Shown piece after piece: positions 43,301 to 53,773 of a DNA stretch of 64,000 nt. Origin of the DNA: Lithodes maja. Lineage: Eukaryota > Arthropoda > Malacostraca > Decapoda > Lithodidae. The translations under genes and the position numbers were made by a program. The stretch covers positions 1-64,000 of the forward strand of contig JBAKBP010004459.1 in assembly GCA_037953745.1 (NCBI GenBank), given 5' to 3'. Position 1 is the stretch's first letter. Each line of letters begins with the position of its first letter. Under the pieces are notes generated by a model, which was not told where the DNA came from, searched no databases, and saw only the letters and a list, made by a program, of their open reading frames with translations.

Positions 43301-45718
43301 TCAGTCGTTGAGAAGATTGCTTTAAGGAAGAATCGATTGATCTTGGTAGGAGATTTCAACTGTAGTGAGGTTGATTGGGAATCGGGAGATGCAGGGCCAA
43401 ATCAGAGATCTTGGGGAAGTCGGCTAGTGGAGTTGGTTACGGAAAATGTACTTGCACAACATGTGAAGGAAAATACAAGAATGAGGGGTAATAACGAACC
43501 TTCTAAACTCGATCTGAATTTTACAAAAGATCCTCACGAAATTAGTGATATAAACTATCTATGTCCTGTAGGTAAAAGTGATCACCTATTACTAAAATGG
43601 AAGTTGACCTCGAGTAATGCCAATAGATTAGACAATAGCTACATAAATGACAGATTAAATTATAGTAAAGCTGATTATGTATCCTTGAAAAGATATTTAG
43701 AGGGAGTAGATTGGGATCTTATTTTTAAGGAACAGGACGTACAAGGTAAATATAGTAGATTCCTCGAAATTTATAGAGTAGGAACCAATCTGTTTGTCCC
43801 AAGATATAAAACTGGAAATTTTACTAAGCAGAAAGATTGGTTTAATTTGAAATGCAAAAGAGCTTTGGGTAGGCGTGATGCAGCTTGGGCTAGATTAAGA
43901 AGGAACACTGAGAGTAATCGGAATAAATATAAACAGGAGAGGAATAGATATGTTAACATAATTAGACAAGTTAAAATGAACTATGAGAAGAACATAGTAA
44001 ATAAATGTGAAAGTGACCCTAGATTATTTTATAAATATATAAACAGTAAGTTGAAGGTAAAGAAACAAATTACTAAATTAAGAGTTGATGCTAGGACGTA
44101 TGAAAATGTATCGGACATGTGTGAGGTAATGAATAACAAATTGGGGTCAGTTTTTACTAGAGAGGAAGGTTTTGACGAACCACAGGCGGAAGTACTGGAG
44201 AGTGGTCTTAGTAAGATTGAAATAACTAGAGATGAGCTGTTATCTGGGATGAGAGGACTTGAAGTAAGGAAAGCTATGGGACCGGATGAAGTGTCTGCCT
44301 GGGTTTTAAAGGAGTGTGCAGAGCAATTAGTGGAGCCAGTGAGGGACATAATTCAAGCTTCCTTAGATAAAGGACAGGTTCCTGTTGAATGGAAAAGAGC
44401 TAATATCATCCCGATATACAAGAATGGAAACCCTGAGGACCCTCTAAACTATAGACCAGTTTCACTTACTAGTATTGTATGCAAGATTTGTGAAAAGCTA
44501 ATTAGGAAGAGATGGATGAAAATGTTGGAGAGAAAGAAGATAATAACCCCAAAGCAATTTGGATTCAGAGAAGGGACATCTTGTGTTACCAGTTTGCTAT
44601 GTTATTACAGTAGGGTGATAGATGTACTCCAAGAAAGAGGCGGATGGGTGGACTGCGTCTACTTAGACCTTTCCAAAGCATTCGATAAGGTACCACATTA
44701 GAGATTGTTATCTAAGCTTGAGACGCTAGGATGTGTCAGGGGGAGTTTGCTGAAATGGATGGAGAGCTATCTAACCGATAGGGAAATGAGGACCAACATT
44801 AGAGGAACTTACTCATCGTGGCGGAAAGTTGAGAGTGGTGTGCCGCAGGGATCTGTGTTGGCACCTCTCATGTTCCTTATGTACGTGAATGACCTGCCGA
44901 TAGGCATAAATTCCTACATGTCAATGTTTGCAGACGACGTAAAAATTATGAGACAAATAACAAATAAAAGTAGTTGTGAGGAGCTGCAAGGGGATTTAGA
45001 TAAAATATATGAATGGAGCACCAAGTGGAAAATGAAATTTAATATAAGTAAATGCCATGTGTTAAATATGGGAAGAAGTGTGAATAGACCAAATTGGGAG
45101 TACAGGATGGGAGATAATATAATTAGCAAGGCCGAAAAAGAAAAGGATTTAGGGTTGATTATACAAGATAATTTGTCGCCAGAGAAACATATTAACAAGC
45201 TCTTTAGCGGAATGTATGCAATGGCCGGGAATATGAAAGTTGCTCTGAACTACTTGGATGAGACCATGGTAGCGAAAATTATGAAGAGTATGATTAGACC
45301 AAGATTGGAGTATGCAGCAGTGGTGTGGTCCCCGCATCTAAAGAAGCATATTCACAAGTTAGAAAGAATCCAGAGAGCAGTTACTAGATTGGTTCCAAGT
45401 CTCAGAGAACTGCCATATGAAGGGAGGCTAGACAAATTAAATCTACCAAGTTTAAAAGAGAGGAGAGAGAGGGGAGACATGATAATGATGTACAAATGCA
45501 CCCGGGAGCTGGAGAGGCTGGATAGGGAGGATATGTTAATTATGGATACAGGAATAACTAGAGGCCACAGCTACAAAGTAAAAAGACCTACCTGCAAGAA
45601 CGATATCAGGAAGTTTAGCTTCCCCTATAGATGTATTAACAAATGGAATGGACTGGAGGAGGAGGTGGTAGGGGCAAGGAACATCCATATTTTCAAGAAA
45701 AAATTGGATAAAAAGTAG
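43301..45718 (+). pseudogene. LINE copy A: endonuclease end and reverse transcriptase, one TAG
   Basis: The frame resumes with KNRLILVGDFNCSEVDWE and GKSDHLLLKW (endonuclease) and continues to MGPDEVSAWVLKECAE, NYRPVSLTSI, YLDLSKAFDKVPH. A TAG at 44699-44701 follows, after which the same frame continues to 45718 with GVPQGSVLAPLMFL, MSMFADDVKIM (catalytic), PRLEYAAVVWSPHLKKHI and YRCINKWNGLEEEVV. The TAG sits where a Lys of a KRLL motif is expected, a single nonsense change. The protein is otherwise complete from the insertion onward. Confidence 0.9.
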
Positions 45719-45778
45719 ACTGAGAGACGGGACAACACGAGCTTAGCTCAACTCCTAACTACAATTAGGTAAATAAAT

Positions 45779-45886
<108 letters not shown>

Positions 45887-45899
45887 CCCCCTCCCCACA

Positions 45900-47118
45900 T
45901 TCTCTTAATGAACTCAGACCAATTGCCAATACGCCCATCCCTAGTCTAATCTGTGAGGACTTTGTATTCACCTGGGCTTACTCACAAATCCGTCACTTGA
46001 TAGATCCCCAACAGTTTGGCAAAGTAAAAACCTCCTCCACCACTCACTGTCTTATTAGCTTCCTAGATTATATTTACACAAATCTTGAGAAGAGAAAGAC
46101 TTCCCTCGCCCTTGCCTTTATTGACTTCAGGAAAGCATTTGACCTTGTTGACCACACCATCATCATCAACAAAGCCATAAAGTTGGGGCTACATCCTACC
46201 CTGGTTGCGTGGTTGACCGACTTCCTTAGTGACAGATGACAAGCAGTGCGATACCAAGGCTTCATCTCCACCTTCCTAGACATCACATGTGGAGTCCCAC
46301 AGGGCACAAAGATGGGGCCTCTATTGTTCCTCATCTTGATTAATGATGCCCTAAAGGACACCCCATTCCACTGGAAGTACGTGGACGACTCGACAGTCGG
46401 CATTACTGTCGATAACACCTCCCCTAACTATGACCCCCTACAAGACATCCTCGACCGTCTTCAAGCCTGGACCACAGACAATCATGTGACTATCAATCAT
46501 GACAAGACAGTGGTCATGCACATCAACACTTCCGTTACCGACCTTCCTCCACCCACTGTCACAATTGGTCCTCATCCCCTTCAGCTTGTTGAGTCCACCA
46601 AACTCCTCGGAATCACTGTGGACAACAAACTGAACTGGAAGAAACATGTAACTACCACAGTCAGGACCGCCACTTACAAGTTGTTTATGCTAAGGCGGTT
46701 GAGATCCCTGGGGGCGCCGGAGAATGAGCTGAAGAGTATATATAACACCTTCATACTTCCTAAGCACACCTACGCCTCTCCCGCCTGGTCCTCCTCTCTA
46801 ACCCTAACACAACGTCAACTGGAGAGAGTTCAGAGGAGGGCATGCAGGATCATCCTGGGTGGCACATATCCAGGGTACGAGGAAGCTCTCACCACCCTTA
46901 GCATACCTGCACTCTCAACCCACCACTACAACACACTCAAACAGTTTGCATCTAAGCTGCTTGTTCACCCACGACACAGAAACTTACTTCCACCAGACGC
47001 CCCTAGACCTACACGTGCAGCTCGTCATTTCAACACACTCCAACCAATAAGAGCAAGAACTGACAGATATAAAAATAGTCCTATCCCAACCATTGTTAAT
47101 ATTATTAATAATGTGTAA
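45900..47118 (+). pseudogene. LINE reverse transcriptase fragment with YVDD centre
   Basis: From about 45997 the frame reads DPQQFGKVKTSST, ALAFIDFRKAFDLVDH, a TGA at 46237-46239 in an Arg-Arg-Gln context, then ITCGVPQGTKMGPLLFL, WKYVDDSTVGI (catalytic), STKLLGITVDNKLNWKKH, YNTFILPKHTYASPAW and the C-terminus to 47118. Both halves share one frame. It is a 5'-truncated LINE of another family than copies A and B. Similar YVDD-type RTs occur widely in marine invertebrates. The single nonsense codon suggests moderate age. Confidence 0.85.
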
Positions 47119-47456
47119 TAACGGCCTGTCACACCATATATACGCGCCCACCTTTAATAATACAGTGTATATGCATAAGTGTGTGTGCGTGTGTGAATTA
47201 GAATATAATTTATGTATGTATTTGCTTGAGTTTGTTTATGTATATGTGTATATATGTATCTATGTATGTGCAGTATATGTGTATGTATGTGTGCGTATAT
47301 GTGTATGTATGTATGCGTTATTTATGTATATATATATATGTGTCTATAGTGTATACTGTTTGTGGTTCGAGCCCGGCTGAGAGTATCAGGTAGGATAAGA
47401 GAAGAGCATAATTATAAGCATGTAATGTGCATATATTTATGTATATGTATGTCTGT
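47119..47456. other. TATG-rich simple sequence, no gene
   Basis: Degenerate (TATG)n and (TG)n runs. At 47363 GGTTCGAGCCCGG resembles a pol III B box; the same motif occurs after element 2 near 55632. Confidence 0.6.
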
Positions 47457-49294
47457 TGTGACGCATGTCGAGTATGAGCATGCTGTACAGAACGCCCAGT
47501 CAGGCCCCACCCTCGCTAGGATCGTCAGGGCAGGAACTTTGGCTGTAGTCTGTGTAGAGTTTCCTAACTCAGTTTATGTGAACCGTTGTACTATAAGTAT
47601 TATCATTATGTATTTTGTTTTCTTCTAAGTCAACGAGTTCTATTTTATATCATTAGTTATAAGTATTGTGTGTGGGACTTATATATAATGATGTGATGAG
47701 AGAGAGCGAGTTATGTAACGGAGGACAGTGTGCGCGCCACGAGGTGTGTAGGCCTCACTCCCTCCTCCCTCCTTCCCCCCCTCCCTCCCCCCTCATCAAG
47801 AGCGTGGGAATCCTTTGTCGATCCCAGATTGAGAGAGAGAATGTGACGTCATGATTGCCGTTATGCTCGCTACGGGGCCGAGTATAAAAAGGGAGGTCCC
47901 GCCGCATTTTCCTCAGAACTCATCAGGCAAAGCGACCTCTCATATCCCTTGCAACTATCGATATTCTTCCGACTGATGTGAACTTTCTCTACTCTCTGAA
48001 CAGCCTATTTTCTTCTCTTCTCGTCCCTTTTTAACCAATGACCCCTTTGGTGCAGATTTAGTCAGCCAAAGTATTATCGCTTGAGTTCTCACGAGATAAG
48101 TGCCTGTTAGATAGCCTATTTTTGGAAGGGTTAACTAGAATAGGATTGATTGATGTTTGTTGAACTCGTATATGTATTTCCCTGTGTACTATTATTCATG
48201 TTCCTGTTTTCTGCTGGTTTAGGTAATGCTAGACTGGGATAGGGTTCCTCGAGTTGTGATTTCCTATGAGTGCTAGGTTGCGGTTGAACCAGTACAATTG
48301 CAACGGAGACGTGGAACGCCTAGGTGGTCTTTCTGACTGTGTACCGTGGGAGTTTAGCACTGTGTTGCGAGTGAGGGCTTTTGCCTGTGCCACCCAACAC
48401 TGTGCTATCTCATTTGCTTGACTTTGAGAGGATCGCCAGGAGAGAACCAGATACTAGTGATCTGGATCTCTCAAGAGAGCATCCCGTCAATTAACGTAAT
48501 TTGGCCGCACAGTCTTAAGGACCTCGCTAGGCTACGAGCCGCTTGCTCAGCCATTGTCTCTTAACCTTAGATATCCCAGCTAGACTTTGCTCGACCAGCA
48601 GATACAGCATAGTATTGAAGCTTCTCCTTATGTATATTATTGTTTAAGCACTATTGATTTCATGTGTGGCACGCTTAGCTACTTCAGAGATTAGTGGCCC
48701 ACGAGCACAATCTTAGTAGGCTATTGCCAGTGCATTGTCGGAGTACTTCTTCTTAATGTTTGCCATATCCTATTGTTTATTCTTATAATTCTTCTTATGT
48801 CAATTTAAAGCCTTTAATTACCAGTGAGTTATTCATTAAATTGCTGTTCAAAATCCGATACTTACTTCTTATGAGTATTCGAGAAGCATCTAACTTATCA
48901 GAAGATTCCTTGCTTGATGCTCGAGGACTATTGTTTAACGTAACGTAATAGTGCCGATCCGAAGTAGAGGGTGGAGGACTTCTTAAGTTCTTAGTTCAAG
49001 GGTGGATTACTTCGGCTTCGGCCAACACTATTCTTTAGTGTTGTAGTACTTTCTTCTTTGTTTGATTGTTGACCAGACTAGATAACTCCCGTCTTGTTAT
49101 TAGTCTGTTGTGTGAAACGCTAGTACCGAGTTCTTGTATACCCCGTTATAGCAGATAGAACTCTGGAGGGTAGTGGCGTTTTTTGTTCGGCTGGCAGTAC
49201 TCTGGGGTTGGGATCGTGTGTTTCCGTTGTGGCAGCGAGCCATACTCGAGTCCTGTGTAAGAGCCCTAGTGTACCCGAGTGCCCGGTCGTAACA
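47457..49294 (+). repeat. 5' LTR of element 2
   Basis: A 1838-bp LTR with a clear promoter: TGACGTCA (47844-47851), TATAAAAAG (47883-47891) and a TCAG-type start about 30 bp on (47913). That would make U3 about 456 bp and R-U5 about 1380 bp, an unusually long transcribed leader. Confidence 0.92.
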
Positions 49295-49312
49295 AATGGC
49301 GACCTTGCTTAG
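49295..49312 (+). promoter_or_regulatory. Primer-binding site of element 2
   Basis: TGGCGACCTTGC two bases after the LTR, identical over these 12 bases to element 1. Confidence 0.7.
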
Positions 49313-49495
49313 GATTTTGTGAACAGTATAATTTTTTGCAGAGTTGTACAACATTTGTTTGTTGGTACTTTAGCGTACATATTGAAGAATATTTTTTTTT
49401 TTGTAAGGCAATTAGGAGAGCATTTAAGAGACTCCAGTTAATTTAGTAATTAGTGCTTGCATAAGGGAGTTTAACACTTTTGTCTCGAGAATTTT

Positions 49496-51682
49496 TTGGT
49501 GAACTTCAGTATGTCGGGCCCTAGTACTGACGAGGAGCGAGAGATGCTAAGTGAGGAGGTGCCGTTAGTAACTAGTGAGGAGGATGCTAGACTTTTTGTG
49601 AGTAAGCGGTACCACGTGACGGAGGAGAGGCTGACTGGGGTGAATGTTTATGGCTTGCACCTGATAGCCAAGGTTTTGGGTCTATCCAATGTAGGAGGGA
49701 TGTCCAAGGGGGAGCTGATTTCCTGGGTGTTGCGTGGGCGACATGGGGTTTCGGAGGAGAGGGCGTTTGGGGGGGTTCCTCCCCAGATCCCCTCTCACTC
49801 GACTCCCACAGTGCCGTCCACTCAGTTGCCGGAGGTTAGCACTCTCCCACAGAGGGATGAGCATTGGAAGATTGGAGTGCCCTCGGGCGGTGCGTATGGT
49901 GGTTCCCCAGTTCTTGCCCCCCCTCCTTCAGTAGTGGCAGCTCCCTCTTCCGGCCTGTCTCCTGAGATGATATTTAAACTCGAGCTTGCTAAAATGGAGA
50001 ATGAGGCTAGGAAGCAGGAGATGGAGAATGAGTCTAGGAGGCATGAGAAAGAGATTGAGGCTGAGATTAGGAGGCACGAGGCTGAGCTTAGGTACGACTC
50101 AGAGAAATATTGTGCTCAAATAGATTTAGATAAGACTCGTGCAGAGTCGACAGGGATTCGGATGGGCCGTGAGGGCCAAGTAAGAGAACAGTCCTTGTCC
50201 CACTTAGTCAAGTTGGTGCCGGCATTTAGTGAAACTGAAGTCACAGAATTTTTTAATCGTTTTGAGAAGAAGTGTAGGGAGCATAATTGGCCTGAAGAGA
50301 AGTGGGCAGCTCTAGTCTCCTCAAGACTTACGGGTAAGGGTCTGAAGGCTTATGATGCACTGCCTTTAGAGTCTTGCATTGACTACCCAGTATTGAAGAG
50401 AGCTGTCCTACGGGCATACGAGTTGCAACCAGAAACATATCGATTGAAGTTTCGGGGTGTTACAAAGACTAGGGAGGCGACCTTTCTTGAACATGCCCGG
50501 GACTTAAAAGATGCACTTGCTAACTGGACACGTTCTGAGAAAGCTGAGACGGCCGAACAGTTGACTGAGCTGTTTCTGCTCGAGCAGTTTTATAAGTGTA
50601 CTGGTGCAGATATGACTTTAACTATTAAAGAAAAGAACCCTAAAACTCTACAGGAGGCAGCTGAGATGGCTGACCTCCGGCTATCACTAATTCGTGGGTG
50701 CGGGTCTGCCCAGCGTAGTGAGGCAGGTAACAAGGGGCGTGACGCCCCACCCCCCCGAGTTAGTGATATACATTATGCAAACAAGTACAAGAGCTATGAT
50801 ACCAAGACTGACCACAAGACTAGCACCGTCCCATTTAAGAAGGGGCCGGGCCCTTCCCAGTACCAAGGGAAGCCCAGAGGGGAGTTGGAGTGTTATCATT
50901 GTCATGAAAAGGGGCACTTTGCAAGAGTCTGTCCTAGCAAACCACCTACAGCAGCTGTGTCTTTGGCCTGCAACATTGGTGTGTCTCCGAAGTTTTCTGA
51001 GTTTGCCCGGGGCAGTTCGTCAGAGGCTGAGGCACAGCCAATGCAGAAGCACCTGGGAGGCTCGAACCCTGCTCAGGATGTTTTTTGCGACCATAGAGGA
51101 CGGGGTTGCGTGATGTGGGCGGGGCGCAAGCATGGAGTAGAGGTCTTGCGTGATACAGGTGCTTCCCAGACTCTGATGAACAATTTGACTGGCTACCCTA
51201 TAAATGCGGCTCGGGTGGTAGTGGTGCAGGGTATTAATGCAACTCGGTCATACCCGCTGGTGCGGTTGGAGTTGGAGGTGGATGGTGTGGCACGTGAATT
51301 GGATGTTGGGATTGTGGAGAAACTGCCAGTGGAGGGCGTCGACCTTCTTCTCGGCAACGACTTTGCAATGCCCGCTTCTGAGGTTCTACCCTTAGTCGTT
51401 GCCGAGAGGCCGGCCGACGTGAGTGGGGGAGAACAAGAGTGTGTCGAGCGGTGCCAGGCACAACCCATGGCGTGTGCTGTCACCCGAGCTCGGGCAGCTA
51501 AAGTGTCACAGCCTAGTCCTCCGTCTTCAGACCAGCAGAGGAACGATCAACAGGAGGAGGCTAAAGCTGGAGTTGGTTTTAAGAGTTTTGACTCGGCGGC
51601 TCTCCTGGGTGATTCAGTATTGGCACCTATGTTAGAGAGTCTGGAGAGGCCCCAGGACCTGTCACAGCTAGTGAGGAGGTAG
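49496..51682 (+). CDS. Gag-protease ORF of element 2
   Basis: 728 codons without interruption; a second ATG at 49511 is an alternative start. Residues 170-215 are a charged helical repeat (ENEARKQEMENES). The capsid part from about 235 has HLVKLVPAFSETEVTEFF and PETYRLKFRG, shared with element 1. Zinc knuckle CYHCHEKGHFARVC near 466. Protease LRDTGASQTL near 551 with DLLLGNDF near 616. It would form particles and process them. It ends at TAG 51680-51682, and the pol remnant lies in another frame. Its full length, in contrast to the broken pol, is what a trans-mobilised gag-protease element would show. Confidence 0.9.
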   Translation: MVNFSMSGPSTDEEREMLSEEVPLVTSEEDARLFVSKRYHVTEERLTGVNVYGLHLIAKVLGLSNVGGMSKGELISWVLRGRHGVSEERAFGGVPPQIPSHSTPTVPSTQLPEVSTLPQRDEHWKIGVPSGGAYGGSPVLAPPPSVVAAPSSGLSPEMIFKLELAKMENEARKQEMENESRRHEKEIEAEIRRHEAELRYDSEKYCAQIDLDKTRAESTGIRMGREGQVREQSLSHLVKLVPAFSETEVTEFFNRFEKKCREHNWPEEKWAALVSSRLTGKGLKAYDALPLESCIDYPVLKRAVLRAYELQPETYRLKFRGVTKTREATFLEHARDLKDALANWTRSEKAETAEQLTELFLLEQFYKCTGADMTLTIKEKNPKTLQEAAEMADLRLSLIRGCGSAQRSEAGNKGRDAPPPRVSDIHYANKYKSYDTKTDHKTSTVPFKKGPGPSQYQGKPRGELECYHCHEKGHFARVCPSKPPTAAVSLACNIGVSPKFSEFARGSSSEAEAQPMQKHLGGSNPAQDVFCDHRGRGCVMWAGRKHGVEVLRDTGASQTLMNNLTGYPINAARVVVVQGINATRSYPLVRLELEVDGVARELDVGIVEKLPVEGVDLLLGNDFAMPASEVLPLVVAERPADVSGGEQECVERCQAQPMACAVTRARAAKVSQPSPPSSDQQRNDQQEEAKAGVGFKSFDSAALLGDSVLAPMLESLERPQDLSQLVRR

Positions 51683-51765
51683 GGCCGGAAGAGACTCCGA
51701 GGCAGCAACGTTGCACACGGAGAGAAAAAAGGATTGCTCAGTTTGATATTGGGGAAGGATTTGGG

Positions 51766-53286
51766 TTGCTTCGGAAGCATCTAGACAGGTTGGTTCCCTC
51801 AGATATTTGTAAACTGCAGTTGGAGGATCCGGAAGTTCAGAAGTGTGGTAATGGTGCTGTCGAGATTAAACACGAGGACGGGGAAGCATGTCATGTGAAC
51901 CTGTTGGAGGAGTTTGTGAGGCAACCACCTGAGCAGCCTACTGTCCCTGCGTTGGTCTGCCGCGGCCAAGGTGGAGAAGGAGAGGGGGGCAGTAGGGCAC
52001 AGGTGGAGGAGAGTAGGGATTGTCATGTCTCGGCGAAGCAGTGGGCGGGGGACACGAGTCTGGTGGCTGTGGAAGTGCTAGAGCACCTGCCTGAGCAGCA
52101 GTGTGCAGCACTCCAGCACCAGCTCGGTTCATACCCCACTGGTCGTGCCGAGCCCCTGAGTCTCACAACTCGGGCGGTGCGAGATGTTCCGCAGGCAGGT
52201 CATGTGACTGTTAAAAGACCGTTAGCCTCGTTGTTTCGGTGGTTTAAGGTGGGCGACGAGGCCTTGGCATGGTTGCCAGGTCAGGGTCGACCCATGGCTG
52301 CCAAGGGTGGTGGTCAAAAGGAGGACATTGAGCAGATTGGTAAGGTCGGCTGTGGTATCGCAGTGCCCGGTCGTCGCATAGCCTCCCAATGCTGCTCTAG
52401 TCTAATGCAACAGCCCTACCATAGACCGACTGTATCTGGCCATGTCGCTGAAAGCGGTGATGCTGCGCAGGCAGATGTCGTCACAAGGAATGCGGGGGTG
52501 CGCATGTACGGTATCGGCGGGGAAGCCTTAGCAATAATGAACTGTGGGAGTGACTGCACGGGTGGTACTGATTGTCCCTCTCATGACCTGGCTGTTCTAG
52601 GGACGAAGGTGGAGAAGGAGGGAGACTACAGGTTAGAAGCTGCGGTCTCGGCTGGGTTGTGGGAGGGCACAAGGCATGTTGTTCGTGGAGACAGTGCAAG
52701 GCAGTTATTTACTAGGCTATGGCAGTACTTTCGCATGTTTGTTGCTTCTCCAGGCCTGAGGTACGGGGTAGAATCCGACATGCAGGCTGGAGATAGTGCA
52801 AGGCTCAGTTTAATTCCCTGCCGTATAAATCCTGCTCGACAGCCTATGGTGCAAGCAGAGCTGGATTACGTGTGGACGAAGGATCTGAGGGATAAGGAAT
52901 GTCGTGAGTGGTCGTTGCGTGTAACTTTGTCCGAGCGCGCTAAAGAGGTATGTGGTTTTGTGGTGGACGGGAGTACTTACCGGTGTAATGTTATGCCCTA
53001 CGGACTTAAGAATGCACCAGCAACGTGTCAGAGCCTGATGAATGAAAGTGAAAAGGACAATGATGCGCTGGGGCATTTCGAGAGCTATGTTCCAGCCTAT
53101 GGTCCGGTCGGTGTAGTTTACCCAGATCATTACCCTCTCGAGATCTTGGACCAGTTTCACAATCGGAATATGAGGCTGACCAGGTGGTCACTAAGGTTAT
53201 TGGTATATAACCTGGACATAAGCCATACTGCCGGTTGTGACAACGAGGTTGCATGTGGTCGTTCAGGGGTATATGATCCTGGGTAA
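51766..53286 (+). pseudogene. Chimeric 506-codon pol remnant of element 2
   Basis: An open frame made of short segments that match element 1 pol out of order. It starts with the pre-integrase linker (HLDRLVPSDI). Directly after comes the post-integrase linker (CHVNLLEEFVRQP, SAKQWAGD), then an integrase C-terminal piece (FKVGDEALAWLPG). A possible integrase-core scrap with RYGVESDMQ follows, then the RT start (QAELDYVW), an RT palm piece (SERAKEVCGFVVDG, VMPYGLKNAPAT), and the RNase H end (HFESYVPAYGPV, HNRNMRLTRWSL). No H2C2 finger, D-D-E set or YLDD is present. It cannot be a polymerase. Whether the open frame is kept by selection or chance is unknown. Confidence 0.8.
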
Positions 53287-53773
53287 ATTGACACACGGGT
53301 AGCCTCCTGCTTTGGTTTGAGTAGTATTTTGCGCTTGGTGCTTGTTGGCTCGCGGTTGTAGCCCAGCGTATTGGGTTGTAAAGCAGGATTGTTGAGCGTT
53401 TGGTATAGAAGAAAATAGGCTGCCCTTATAGTGCAGCCGGAAAAAAACATATTAAAATATAAAAATCATATAAAAAACTCTTTCTTTTTGATGAAGATAA
53501 TTGTATAAGTTTGTCATAGCCTATAAGGTTTGAGTAGTCCACGAACTATCAAACGGCTGAGCTGCTGTAAGCTCGCTCTGGGAGCATGATATTATGTCTT
53601 TTACTATTGTTGGGAGGAGTTATGAAATGTGAATTTTTTTTTTTATAAGATATGTTTTAGTGATAAACTCAGCGTTGTTTTAGTGCCATGCGGTCGCTGG
53701 GTGTGAGGGGTTTGATGGGGTTCTGTATATCAGATTTTAGCTCAGGGTTGAGCAAGTAAAATCTTGGGGGAGG

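Larger units (their letters stand above)
40680..45778 (+). mobile_element. CR1-like LINE (copy A) interrupted by an antisense LINE
   Basis: A coiled-coil ORF1-like frame (40694-41152), an endonuclease start (41660-42030), a 1.26-kb insertion, and the rest of endonuclease and RT (43316-45718) are collinear. The 3' end ACTACAATTAGGTAAATAAA leads directly into a (CA)n tract. RT motifs (MSMFADDVKI, GVPQGSVLAP) match copy B at 56955-60300. Stops and frame changes make it non-functional. Confidence 0.85.
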
